From Pedobacter sp. ISL-64 (lineage in GTDB: Bacteria; Bacteroidota; Bacteroidia; Sphingobacteriales; Sphingobacteriaceae), in the NCBI RefSeq assembly GCF_018613605.1, contig NZ_JAGGPU010000010.1, forward strand, positions 415,012 through 479,011: a DNA stretch of 64,000 nt. The letters are read 5' to 3'. Numbering within the stretch: the stretch's first letter is position 1; each line of letters opens with the position of its first letter. The notes under the pieces were generated by a model. That model did not search any database and was not told where the DNA came from. It worked only from the letters and a program-made list of their open reading frames with translations. Shown in pieces: positions 1-7,830 of this stretch. A program made the translations under genes and the position numbers.

Positions 1-63
1 ATAGGCATAACACATTGGGCATTCATTATCAAATAAAATCACATGGTTCTTAAGCGTTTTCAT
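1..63 (-). CDS. DCC-family thiol-disulfide protein, 5' end only
   Basis: Only the first 21 codons are inside the window; the gene runs off the left edge. The start ATG is the complement of 61-63. The visible peptide has Asp12, Glu14, Cys15 and Cys18 in the order FDNECPMC, which is the DxxCxxC signature at the N-terminus of DCC-family (DUF393) proteins, putative thiol-disulfide oxidoreductases of unknown substrate. It lies downstream of the GbsR-like regulator on the same strand. A 22-bp operator-like palindrome at 81-102 sits just upstream of its start, so it is probably a target of that regulator. The family call rests on a short N-terminal motif. Confidence 0.6.
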   Translation of the reverse strand, partial: MKTLKNHVILFDNECPMCYAY

Positions 64-80
64 TTTATTTAAATTTTAAT

Positions 81-102
81 ACTTTCAGTAAAAAATGAAA
101 GT
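81..102. promoter_or_regulatory. Operator-like palindrome upstream of the DCC gene
   Basis: Seven-base inverted arms ACTTTCA (81-87) and TGAAAGT (96-102) are separated by eight A-rich bases. The same arms, with the same 8-base spacer length, occur at 736-757 in front of the GbsR/MarR-type gene. Two identical spaced palindromes, each upstream of one of two neighbouring same-strand genes, point to a binding site for that regulator. This is inference from sequence symmetry only. Confidence 0.55.
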
Positions 103-204
103 TATGGTTAAAAAATTAAGCCGAACTTAAGGGTAAGGCTTTTTAGTGGTTAGGGTGAATATGTCTTGATACTCGATACTTACTACTTGATACTGAATAC
201 CTCT

Positions 205-711
205 CTATTTAAACACTTTCAATACCGAACCCCAGAACCAACTTTCTTCTGCTTTAAGCATCGTTTCTAAAGTTTTATCTACATTGAGGGCAAGTTTGTT
301 AATATCGCTTACTGATTTTTTAAAGGTTTTAAATTCAGGATCTTTTTCATCGCCCACTACCGTTGACAGCTCATTTAAAACTTTTAAAACAGGCTCTAAC
401 TCTCTTTTTTTACGCTCTTTAGCTACCTGGCGGGAAATATTCCAAACATCCTTATCGGCAAAAAAGTATTCTTTGCGCTCGCCTGCTTTGTGCTGTTTTT
501 CAATTAAGCCCCATCCAATTAAATCGCGCAGGGTCATATTGGCATTTCCCCTGGAGATACTCAACGCCTCCATAATTTCTTCGGTGGTAAGCGCTTCAGG
601 AGAAATGAGTAATAGCGCATGTACCTGGGCCATGGTACGGTTAATTCCCCATTCGGAGCCTAATTTGCCCCAGGCTTCTATAAATTTTAATTTTGCTGCT
701 GCTAATTCCAT
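205..711 (-). CDS. GbsR/MarR-family transcriptional regulator
   Basis: Predicted winged-helix DNA-binding regulator of 168 residues, a normal length for the GbsR branch of the MarR family. The helix-turn-helix lies at about residues 28-66 with a recognition helix near SRGNANMTLRDL (53-64) and a wing around 71-84 (KAGERKEYFF). A helical dimerisation tail rich in Lys and Glu follows. I chose the ATG at 711 over an in-frame TTG six bases further out. A TATATTTG box (complement of 715-722) and a palindrome (736-757) lie immediately upstream, so transcription would start almost at the ATG and be blocked by a repressor bound over the -33 region. The DCC-family gene follows downstream behind the same palindrome. 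GbsR itself senses choline; nothing here shows the ligand. Confidence 0.85.
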   Translation of the reverse strand: MELAAAKLKFIEAWGKLGSEWGINRTMAQVHALLLISPEALTTEEIMEALSISRGNANMTLRDLIGWGLIEKQHKAGERKEYFFADKDVWNISRQVAKERKKRELEPVLKVLNELSTVVGDEKDPEFKTFKKSVSDINKLALNVDKTLETMLKAEESWFWGSVLKVFK

Positions 712-714
712 ACA

Positions 715-757
715 CAAATATAAACTTATTTTTAAACTTTCAGTAATTATTGAAAGT
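715..757 (-). promoter_or_regulatory. Promoter -7 box and autoregulatory operator of the GbsR-like gene
   Basis: Reading the minus strand, a perfect Bacteroidota -7 box TATATTTG occupies 722-715. The palindrome with arms ACTTTCA (736-742) and TGAAAGT (751-757) sits upstream of it, where the -33 element would be. Symmetry extends to 10 bases per arm (733-742 and 751-760). The arms are the same as those at 81-102. The arrangement suggests negative autoregulation. No clear -33 TTG is visible. Confidence 0.55.
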
Positions 758-773
758 TTATTTGTTTTGGAAG

Positions 774-1859
774 CTATTTGCTTTCTTGCTGTAGTTTATC
801 CAATACCGTCTGCCAGTTGGTATCATTGTTATTTACTTTTTTTAACAGATCAGCCTGTGCCTTATCGAAATAGACAGATAGTTTTAATACCGGTAATGCC
901 AAATCTGGTTTAAACATTGTGCCGGCAGCAAATCCAGGCTCGTTGTTCTTTGCACGGTCACGATCGAATTTAACGGTCGTATTTACATATTCTTCGTGCT
1001 GTTTTTCACCATTAATGTACGGGATCATCCATTCTACAGATTTTTTGATCGATGATCCTTTAGGTGACTCATAAGTATAAAAATTAGTGCCTTTCGCTCT
1101 GTCGATCATAATGGCCAACTTTAACATAGGTTCCAGGTCGTAAATGTGGTAATGCATGGCATCGCGCTCTTTAAAATCCAAGCTTGTTCCGTCAGCATAT
1201 AGATTGATATTGATGTGGCTTTTTAAATTGTCGATAGTCCATTTAATAAAATCCTGATTGTTTAAGGTGTAACCAATTTCGCCAACTTCTTTTAGCCGGT
1301 GCGCATTCCAGTTATTAATGGCGGTAGCTCTCCCCGCTTTCATCCGTTTGCTGTTAATTTCTGCCAAAGCCGTTTCAGTAAGCCATTGGTCAATCTGTTT
1401 TTTATCAGCTGTTGGGATATCTTTTTTAATCAGGTCATAAGCTTCAATGGCTTTATCCAGATTGGTATCGTCAATAGGATCGCCATTTGGTTTATTGATT
1501 TTGGCCCATGCACCAAGAAATTCTACACATTTGTTTAAATATTTTTGATCATCGGTAATGCGGTATTGTAAGGCCAGTACAAACATTTTATTCATATCTG
1601 CCAGGGCTAATCTGGTTTTCTCTTTTTTTGGATTTCCCTTTAATAATCCCTCGGTTCTGATGGTATCAATTGGATTCGGATTTTCGTTTAGATAATTTAA
1701 TGCCGATTTTTCAAAGCCCAGGTATAGTTTTTGGGTTTCCTTATCATTTTTGACCTGGGTTTTCAGCTTTTTAATTTCATTGGTATTTAAACTTACAATT
1801 TGCGAAAACGAAGAAAAAGATAATAAAGTCAGAGCGATTGTAACGACAAACTTTCTCAT
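774..1859 (-). CDS. Secreted alginate-lyase-family polysaccharide lyase
   Basis: A 361-residue protein with a cleavable signal peptide (residues 1-19, cut before Gln20), so exported. The body resembles the alginate lyase alpha/alpha-toroid fold (Alginate_lyase family). The conserved patch NNWNAHRL (182-189) and the DGTSLDF (223-229) plus HYHIYDL (236-242) segment match the substrate-binding and catalytic Asn/His/Tyr regions of that fold. Members cleave uronic-acid polysaccharides by beta-elimination; the actual substrate (alginate, glucuronan or another) cannot be read from sequence. The gene stands alone, with no SusC/D pair nearby, and is divergent from the YfhO gene. A perfect TAGATTTG promoter box lies upstream on its strand (complement of 1891-1898). 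Confidence 0.75.
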   Translation of the reverse strand: MRKFVVTIALTLLSFSSFSQIVSLNTNEIKKLKTQVKNDKETQKLYLGFEKSALNYLNENPNPIDTIRTEGLLKGNPKKEKTRLALADMNKMFVLALQYRITDDQKYLNKCVEFLGAWAKINKPNGDPIDDTNLDKAIEAYDLIKKDIPTADKKQIDQWLTETALAEINSKRMKAGRATAINNWNAHRLKEVGEIGYTLNNQDFIKWTIDNLKSHININLYADGTSLDFKERDAMHYHIYDLEPMLKLAIMIDRAKGTNFYTYESPKGSSIKKSVEWMIPYINGEKQHEEYVNTTVKFDRDRAKNNEPGFAAGTMFKPDLALPVLKLSVYFDKAQADLLKKVNNNDTNWQTVLDKLQQESK

Positions 1860-1890
1860 AATAAATAGGTTGAATTTTTATTCTTTGCTA

Positions 1891-1961
1891 CAAATCTAAT
1901 TTTTTATTCAGCATGCATTATAATTTATTACTTTTTTATACCGCCCAATTTTTTATTTTTG
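1891..1961. promoter_or_regulatory. Divergent promoter region with two TAnnTTTG boxes
   Basis: Two perfect Bacteroidota -7 boxes face away from each other. TAGATTTG on the minus strand (1898-1891) serves the lyase gene starting at 1859. TATTTTTG on the plus strand (1954-1961) serves the YfhO gene starting at 1990. Implied leaders are roughly 25 and 22 nt. Neither has an obvious -33 TTG at the expected distance. Confidence 0.5.
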
Positions 1962-1989
1962 ACGTTCGTTTAAACTTAAACAAACCTTA

Positions 1990-4485
1990 ATGAATAACTG
2001 GTTTAATAAAAATGGCGTACACCTGGCCATTATTGCATTTTTTGTAGTCATCACTTTTGCCTACTTCAGTCCTGTTTTGCAGGGCAAAGCACCACAACAG
2101 GGCGATGTTTTGCAGGCTAAGGCCATGCAAAAAGAAATTATGGATATTAAGGCGAAAGATGGTAAAGGCCCACTCTGGACCAACCAGATGTTCGGTGGTA
2201 TGCCAGCTTACCAAATTTGGGTACAGTACCCCCTCAATATTACAACGTATGGTATCGATGTAATTAAAGGTATATTCCCAGATCCCGTTGGAACAGTTTT
2301 ATTATACCTTTTAGGCGCATACCTATTGTTCTGTGTATTAAAAATAAATCCTTGGCTTGCTGCTGCGGGGGCAATCGCTTTTGCATTTACATCCTATAAT
2401 TTTATCATTATTGCTGCCGGGCATAGCAATAAGGCACTAGCAATTGGCTTTTTTGCTCCTATTTTAGCCGCCATTATCCTCACCCTAAGGGGCAGATACT
2501 TGGTAGGTGGAAGTTTGCTAGCCCTGTTTATGGCTTTAGAGATCAGATCTAACCACATCCAAATGACCTACTATTTATTTATAGCGTTATTTATTCTGGG
2601 CTGTATAGAACTTTACCATGCCTTTAAAGCAAAGCAGCTTCCGGCCTTTGGTAAATCTGTAACTTATATTGCAGCGGGTGTTTTACTGTCGGTTTTAGTA
2701 AATGCGGGTACCTTGTGGACCACCTACGAGTATGGCAAAGAAACCATCCGTGGTAAATCTAACTTAACTACCGATAAGGCTGAACCTGCAAATGGTTTAG
2801 ATAAAGAATATGCCTACCAATGGAGCCAGGGTGTTGGAGAGAGTTTCTCATTTCTGATTCCGAATATTTATGGTGGTGCAAGCAGTATCGACGAAATTAT
2901 TAAACCTGAAAGCAATACTTATAAAGCAGTTGAAAAAAATCTTCAAGGTGTTGATCCAAAGCAGGCCATTGGTTATGTGGCGCAAAATTTGGGTACCAAT
3001 CAGTATTGGGGCAATAAACCGGGTACTTCCGGTCCGTATTATTTTGGAGCCATTATCTGTTTCTTATTTGTTTTCGGACTGTTTATTGTAAAACATCGCT
3101 GGAAATGGTGGATCTTGGGATCAAGTGTCTTATTGCTGTTCCTTTCCTTTGGAAGTAACTTACCGTTTATTTCAGATATATTCTTTAATTACCTTCCCGG
3201 TTATAACAAATTCAGGGCTGTTGAATCGATATTAGCCGTTGTAGGTTTGTTGGTACCCTTGCTGGCTATACTGGCCATTAAGGAAGCACAAGAAGGGAAA
3301 TACGATCAAAAATATTTAGTGCAGCGATTAACCTGGTCAGCAGGTATTACCGGTGGTTTTGCTTTAATTATTGCGGTGATCCCTACGGCGTTCTTTAGCT
3401 TTACGCAGGCCAACCAGGCACAGGTTTTAGATGCTTTAACACAAACCTTGCAGAATAACCGAGGTGCTGCAATGGAAATTTTAAATGGCATTGTTGCCGA
3501 CCGTGTGGCTTTAGCACGTGCTGATGCTTTACGTTCTTTATTGTTCGTAGCCATCGGTTTTGGAATTACATGGGCTTTCATTACCAAAAAACTGAACATG
3601 CAATTGGCTTTTGGTTTATTGGCATTATTTGTTTTAATTGATTTGTGGCAGGTAGACCGCCGTTACTTAAACAACCAGAATTTTGTAAGTAAATCCGATT
3701 TAGATAACCATTATCAACCTAGGGATGTAGATAATTTTATCGCGGCTGATAAAGATCCAAACTTCAGGGTTTTCGATATGTCGTTAGGCGATCCATTTAA
3801 AAGTGCTGAAACATCTTATTTCCATAAAACCGTTGGTGGTTTCCACTCCGCGAGGTTAAAACGTTTTCAGGAGTTGGTAGATAACCAATTAACAAAAAGT
3901 ATTAACCAGGATGTGTTGGATATGTTAAATACGAAGTACATCATTACACAAGATCCTCAGAACGGATCGTATAAAATGCAGCGTAATGCAACAGCCGCGG
4001 GTAATGCCTGGTTTGTACAAAGTGTTCAGTTTGCTAAAAATGCTGATGAAGAAATGAAGGCCATTAGCAGTTTTGATGCTAAAAAAGAAGCCATTGTTGA
4101 TGAAAGTTTCAAAAATTCGATTGATACCAAGCGTTTAGGAACTGGTCAGGAAGGTTTTATTAAATTAACAAACTACAACCCTGATCATTTAACTTACGAA
4201 TACTCAACCGCTAAAGATGTAATCGCAGTGTTTTCCGAAATCTATTATGATAAAGGCTGGAAGATGTATATCGATGGTGTTGAAAAGCCATACTTCAGGG
4301 CCGATTACGTTTTACGTGCAGCACAATTAGAAGCAGGCAACCATAAACTTGAGTTTATTTTCCACCCAACATCGTATTATACCGGAGAGAAAATCTCTTT
4401 AGCTGGATCGATCTTATTGCTGGCCGGATTAGGTTTTGGGTTTTACTCAGAAGAAAAGAAGAAAAAGAAAGCAGTTAAGGCTTAA
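1990..4485 (+). CDS. YfhO-family integral membrane protein
   Basis: An 831-residue polytopic membrane protein of the YfhO family (GT-C-like topology). It has an N-terminal transmembrane helix (about 13-30), a large first periplasmic loop with the WTNQMFGGMPAYQ segment (about 63-75), about a dozen further hydrophobic helices through residue 570, a soluble C-terminal region and a last helix before a Lys-rich tail. YfhO proteins are thought to act in lipid-linked sugar transfer or teichoic/lipid glycosylation, and Bacteroidota carry long versions of unknown substrate. The gene stands alone: a promoter box lies at 1954-1961 and a strong terminator at 4509-4545. Confidence 0.85.
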   Translation: MNNWFNKNGVHLAIIAFFVVITFAYFSPVLQGKAPQQGDVLQAKAMQKEIMDIKAKDGKGPLWTNQMFGGMPAYQIWVQYPLNITTYGIDVIKGIFPDPVGTVLLYLLGAYLLFCVLKINPWLAAAGAIAFAFTSYNFIIIAAGHSNKALAIGFFAPILAAIILTLRGRYLVGGSLLALFMALEIRSNHIQMTYYLFIALFILGCIELYHAFKAKQLPAFGKSVTYIAAGVLLSVLVNAGTLWTTYEYGKETIRGKSNLTTDKAEPANGLDKEYAYQWSQGVGESFSFLIPNIYGGASSIDEIIKPESNTYKAVEKNLQGVDPKQAIGYVAQNLGTNQYWGNKPGTSGPYYFGAIICFLFVFGLFIVKHRWKWWILGSSVLLLFLSFGSNLPFISDIFFNYLPGYNKFRAVESILAVVGLLVPLLAILAIKEAQEGKYDQKYLVQRLTWSAGITGGFALIIAVIPTAFFSFTQANQAQVLDALTQTLQNNRGAAMEILNGIVADRVALARADALRSLLFVAIGFGITWAFITKKLNMQLAFGLLALFVLIDLWQVDRRYLNNQNFVSKSDLDNHYQPRDVDNFIAADKDPNFRVFDMSLGDPFKSAETSYFHKTVGGFHSARLKRFQELVDNQLTKSINQDVLDMLNTKYIITQDPQNGSYKMQRNATAAGNAWFVQSVQFAKNADEEMKAISSFDAKKEAIVDESFKNSIDTKRLGTGQEGFIKLTNYNPDHLTYEYSTAKDVIAVFSEIYYDKGWKMYIDGVEKPYFRADYVLRAAQLEAGNHKLEFIFHPTSYYTGEKISLAGSILLLAGLGFGFYSEEKKKKKAVKA

Positions 4486-4508
4486 TATTTCTTTAAATAG
4501 ATTTACAC

Positions 4509-4545
4509 CCCGCAAGATCAAAAATCTTGCGGGTTTTTGTTTTTT
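4509..4545 (+). terminator. Rho-independent terminator after the YfhO gene
   Basis: A 10-bp perfect stem CCCGCAAGAT (4509-4518) pairs with ATCTTGCGGG (4524-4533) around a 5-base loop, followed by a T-rich tract to 4545. Confidence 0.9.
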
Positions 4546-4594
4546 CAGTTCTAAGTCGTTCACTCCCCGCAACTTATCATCCCTTCTTTTCTCC

Positions 4595-4678
4595 CGTCAT
4601 TTCGAGCGGAGTGCAACGCAGTCGAGAAATCTGTCCAGATAGATCTCTCCATTCCACTGCGTTCCAGTCGAGAGGACG
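4595..4678. repeat. Dispersed hairpin repeat (CGTCATTTCGAG type)
   Basis: An imperfect inverted repeat: it opens with CGTCATTTCGAGCGGAG, passes through GAGAAATCT and AGATCTCTCC, and closes with GTCGAGAGGACG. The same plan recurs at 20543-20638 and 54542-54622 and, in a variant, at 20361-20454. It is intergenic and non-coding. A related short piece, TCCTGAACTTGTTTCAGGAT (about 4783-4802), follows in the same gap. Such elements are common between genes in Pedobacter-like genomes; their function is unknown. Confidence 0.7.
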
Positions 4679-4918
4679 ACTTTCTACCGGATTCTGTCAA
4701 TGATAGCGTAGTCGAAGGATCTTTAAGATGAATTCACCTGCTCACCTTGTGATTCTTGGCATTTACACTTGTGATGGCCCTCCTGAACTTGTTTCAGGAT
4801 CCGTCTCAGTAATAACAGCTGTGGGTAATGAGCCAATGACTATTGAACTAAACAAACCTTTGAGTGTCATTTTAACAATCTTTATCAAATAGAATAATAA
4901 TTTAACAATGTCGTAACA

Positions 4919-4947
4919 TTTGTTTGATATCCAGTGTCTTACCTTTG
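4919..4947 (+). promoter_or_regulatory. Candidate promoter for a small membrane ORF
   Basis: TTTG (4919-4922), a 17-base gap, then TACCTTTG (4940-4947), matching the Bacteroidota TTTG/TAnnTTTG pair with acceptable spacing. The expected start of transcription is near 4954, about 12 bases before the ATG at 4966. Confidence 0.5.
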
Positions 4948-4965
4948 TAATGTAAATCAGGTAAT

Positions 4966-5061
4966 ATGTTAGAGTCATTCTTTGCCGTATGTTTGTTAAT
5001 TGTTGTACTTTATTTCTTTAGCCCTTTTGAGGTAAAACTCGATGAGGAAGAAGAGTGGTAA
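4966..5061 (+). CDS. Possible 31-residue single-pass membrane peptide
   Basis: A short open frame coding for one hydrophobic helix (about residues 5-20, FFAVCLLIVVLYFF) followed by an acidic tail ending EEEEW. It is preceded by a good promoter match (4919-4947) and ends 72 bases before the LpxH-like gene, with which it could share a transcript. Composition and promoter placement argue that it is real. There is no family recognition, and small frames also arise by chance. Confidence 0.4.
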   Translation: MLESFFAVCLLIVVLYFFSPFEVKLDEEEEW

Positions 5062-5133
5062 CACAGCTAATTTATCTCTAAACTGCTTAAATCAAGCGGT
5101 AACAAAATTCTTCCCCCCTAAAATTTCCCGTTT

Positions 5134-5988
5134 ATGGATAAAAGAAACGTCGATGTAGTCGTAATATCCGATGTACATTTAGGCACCTATGGTTGCCATG
5201 CGAAAGAACTTTTAAAATATCTTAAGAGTATAAAGCCAAAAACGTTGATTTTAAACGGCGATATCATCGATATCTGGCAGTTTAGTAAAAGTTATTGGCC
5301 CGAATCGCACATGAAAGTGATCCGTAAACTGATGAAATTCGTGTCGGAGGGTGTTCAGGTTCACTACCTGACAGGAAATCATGATGAGATGCTCCGCAAA
5401 TTTGATGGCATGGAAATGGGTACTTTCCATCTCCAGAATAAATTAATTTTAGAGTTGGACGGTAAAAAGGCATGGTTTTTTCATGGCGATGTTTTTGATG
5501 TTACCATGCAGCATTCTAAATGGCTGGCTAAACTTGGTGCGGTTGGATACGATACACTGATCCTCATTAATAGTTTTGTAAACTGGGTACTTACTGCATT
5601 TAGGCAGGAGAAAATGAGCTTTTCGAAAAAAATAAAAGCAAAGTTTAAAGACGCGGTTAAGTTCATCAATAGTTTTGAGCAAACTGCAGCAGAACTGGCC
5701 ATCGAAAAAGGTTATCAATATGTAGTTTGTGGTCATATCCACCAGGCCGAGCAACGCGAAATTGTTACCGAGGATGGAAAAGTAATTTACCTGAACAGTG
5801 GAGATTGGGTGGAAAGTTTAACCGCTTTAGAGTATGAAAATAAAAACTGGACGGTTTTTAAGTACGAACATCAACATTTTACGAAAGACGAATTGGATGA
5901 AGGAATCCTTTCTGATGCGGAGGATTTAAAAAGTAAACTCGACATAAATATTCTTTTACAGAATATAAAATATGAAATTGCCCAATAA
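5134..5988 (+). CDS. LpxH-like metallophosphoesterase
   Basis: A calcineurin-like phosphoesterase of 284 residues, related to UDP-2,3-diacylglucosamine diphosphatase. All metal-binding motifs are present in order: SDVHLG (12-17), GDIID (42-46), GNHD (81-84), HGD (117-119) and GHIHQ (200-204). LpxH-type enzymes hydrolyse the UDP-sugar pyrophosphate in lipid A synthesis at the inner face of the inner membrane. Bacteroidota carry several paralogues of this length, so this one may act on another nucleotide or lipid phosphate. The next gene, a glycosyltransferase, follows after 20 bases. The pair is probably co-transcribed and may act on the same glycolipid. Confidence 0.85.
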   Translation: MDKRNVDVVVISDVHLGTYGCHAKELLKYLKSIKPKTLILNGDIIDIWQFSKSYWPESHMKVIRKLMKFVSEGVQVHYLTGNHDEMLRKFDGMEMGTFHLQNKLILELDGKKAWFFHGDVFDVTMQHSKWLAKLGAVGYDTLILINSFVNWVLTAFRQEKMSFSKKIKAKFKDAVKFINSFEQTAAELAIEKGYQYVVCGHIHQAEQREIVTEDGKVIYLNSGDWVESLTALEYENKNWTVFKYEHQHFTKDELDEGILSDAEDLKSKLDINILLQNIKYEIAQ

Positions 5989-6008
5989 TTTTAGATATTC
6001 GGGCATAA

Positions 6009-6998
6009 ATGAAGATACTTTACGCAATACAGGGAACAGGTAATGGTCATATCAGCAGGGCGCGGGAAATTATTCCTTTACTTCAGCAGTATGGCGAATT
6101 GGATATTTTAGTAAGTGGAACACAGGCCGATGTGAAACTCAGTCAGCCTGTAAAATATCAATTGCATGGTTTCAGTTTTATTTTTGGGAAAAAAGGCGGT
6201 GTAGACCATTTTAAAACGTGGCTGAACATGAATCTTTTCCGATTTAGAAAAGACATGAAGCAGCTGCCACTGAAAGAGTACAACTTAATTGTTAACGATT
6301 TTGAACCTGTAAGCGCCTGGGCCTGTAAACTACAGGGCATAGAATGTGTATCATTGAGCCATCAGGCTGCATTTAAATCTAAAAAAGTACCCCGTCCTAG
6401 AACTTTAGATTGGGGGAAACTGATCTTGAGCCGTTACGCACCTACCAAATACCATATTGGCTTTCATTTCGACCGTTACGATACTTTTATCCATACCCCG
6501 GTAATCAGGACAGAGATCCGAAATCTGAAAAGTGAAAATTTAGGACATTATACGGTATATCTTCCAGCCATTGACGATAAACGTTTGGTAAAGCTTTTTA
6601 CACAGTTACCTGAGGTTACATGGCAGGTTTTTTCTAAACACAGTAAAGTTGCCTACCAGGAAGGGAATGTTTTTGTAGAGCCTGTTAACAACGAAAAATT
6701 TAATAAAAGCCTGGCCACCTGCGAAGGTTTGTTTACCGGTGGCGGTTTCGAAGGACCTGCTGAAGCACTTTATCTAAAGAAAAAACTGCTGGTGGCGCCT
6801 ATGCGTTTCCAGTTTGAGCAACAATGTAATGCCTATGCCTTAAAACAGTTTGGTTTGCCTGTAATTTGGGGAAGTACCAGGAACTGGTTGCCGATTATTA
6901 AAAACTGGGTAGAAAATCCTCAACAGCATGAGTTTAATTTTCCGGATGAAACAGCGCAGATCATTGACGATATGGTGAAGAAATACGCGAGGGTTTAG
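6009..6998 (+). CDS. GT28/MurG-like glycosyltransferase
   Basis: A 329-residue GT-B glycosyltransferase of the Glyco_trans_1_3 / MJ1255-like type. The N-terminal glycine-rich turn GTGNGHISR (9-17) and the C-terminal nucleotide-sugar site GGGFEGPAEAL (244-254) correspond to the MurG fold. It has no membrane segments, so it probably acts on a lipid acceptor from the cytoplasmic side. It lies 20 bases downstream of the LpxH-like phosphoesterase, which suggests a joint role in a membrane glycolipid. Donor and acceptor are unknown. Confidence 0.8.
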   Translation: MKILYAIQGTGNGHISRAREIIPLLQQYGELDILVSGTQADVKLSQPVKYQLHGFSFIFGKKGGVDHFKTWLNMNLFRFRKDMKQLPLKEYNLIVNDFEPVSAWACKLQGIECVSLSHQAAFKSKKVPRPRTLDWGKLILSRYAPTKYHIGFHFDRYDTFIHTPVIRTEIRNLKSENLGHYTVYLPAIDDKRLVKLFTQLPEVTWQVFSKHSKVAYQEGNVFVEPVNNEKFNKSLATCEGLFTGGGFEGPAEALYLKKKLLVAPMRFQFEQQCNAYALKQFGLPVIWGSTRNWLPIIKNWVENPQQHEFNFPDETAQIIDDMVKKYARV

Positions 6999-7030
6999 TC
7001 CTGAGTCCAAAGTCAATTTGCCTATGATTT

Positions 7031-7060
7031 GTCATCCTGAGCGTAGTCGAAGGATCCTTA
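7031..7060. repeat. Short dispersed repeat (GTCATCCTGAGCG type)
   Basis: GTCATCCTGAGCGTAGTCGA and then AGGATCCTTA form a small imperfect palindrome just after the glycosyltransferase gene. It resembles 54459-54484 and the other GTCAT-headed hairpins in the window. Confidence 0.5.
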
Positions 7061-7260
7061 TCATGATTTTACTCACCAGAGTTAGCTGTTTGATTTTGGA
7101 AATGAATACCAGAAGCTTTTGGCTTGCACAGCTCCGTTATTCGCTTTAGCGCGATAAAGGATCGGGGCTGCCGCTACTCCCGGGTTTATTTAACGCAAAG
7201 CAGCACTTTTGAGGATGGTTAGCTTATACATCGCGTATTGGTACCTTCCGCTGTTACCTA

Positions 7261-7777
7261 TTCGCTTTGGTCTTTAGGCTTATTCTAATCCGTGGCATTG
7301 TACTGCGTAATCTAAACCTGACAAGAGCGGACATCCCGATTTTTCATCGGGATAAAGCGGATGGCAGGACTATCGGAACCGATACAAACAGGAACCTGCT
7401 TTTCTAAAAATAGCAGAACTCACCTCATCAGCTTTTCTGCTTTTTATTATCAAACGGTCTTCGACTCCGCTCAGACTGACAAATTTAACGCTTATCGCTC
7501 TCCGCTTTGGTCTTTAGTCTTTATGCTTTGGTTTTTCGGCTTAGGCTCAGTTGGTAGCATTGTACTGCGCAATCTAAACCTGACAGGAGCGGGCACCGAA
7601 CGTAGAGCGGTAAAGCGGATGGCAGGGCTATCGGAACCGATACAAACAGGAACCTGCTTTTCTAAAAATAGCAGAACTCACTTCATCAGCTTTTCTGCTT
7701 TTTATTATCAAACGGTCTTCGACTCCGCTCAGACTGACAAATTTAACGTATCGCTCTCCGCTTTGGTCTTTAGTCTT
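7261..7777. repeat. Tandem duplication of a ~250-bp non-coding unit
   Basis: Two nearly identical units lie head to tail (about 7261-7500 and 7501-7758), plus the first ~18 bases of a third. Landmarks: GCATTGTACTGCG at 7295 and 7557, ATGGCAGG at 7361 and 7619, and CGGTCTTCGACTCCGCTCAG in both. Where they align the copies differ by only a few bases, mainly in an insert of different sequence before ATGGCAGG. Unit 1 carries the palindrome 7333-7353. Open frames across this block are by-products of the repeat. The whole gap 6999-7830 otherwise holds no gene that I can support. Confidence 0.85.
7332..7362. repeat. 31-nt repeat shared with the right edge of the window
   Basis: This stretch is the exact reverse complement of 63836-63866. 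Its core ATCCCGAT...ATCGGGAT (7333-7353) is an 8-bp-arm palindrome. An exact inverted match 56 kb away marks it as a dispersed genomic repeat. Confidence 0.8.
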
Positions 7778-7830
7778 TCTTCTGCTACTATTAAATTATT
7801 TTCTTTACTTTGCCTACTCTTTAAAAAGGC

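Noticed and set aside
284..913. A 209-codon plus-strand frame across the GbsR-like gene
   Set aside because: It is antisense to two well-supported genes and crosses their promoter and operator.
4763..4978. A 71-codon minus-strand frame
   Set aside because: It covers the promoter of the small membrane ORF and part of a dispersed repeat; no supporting features.
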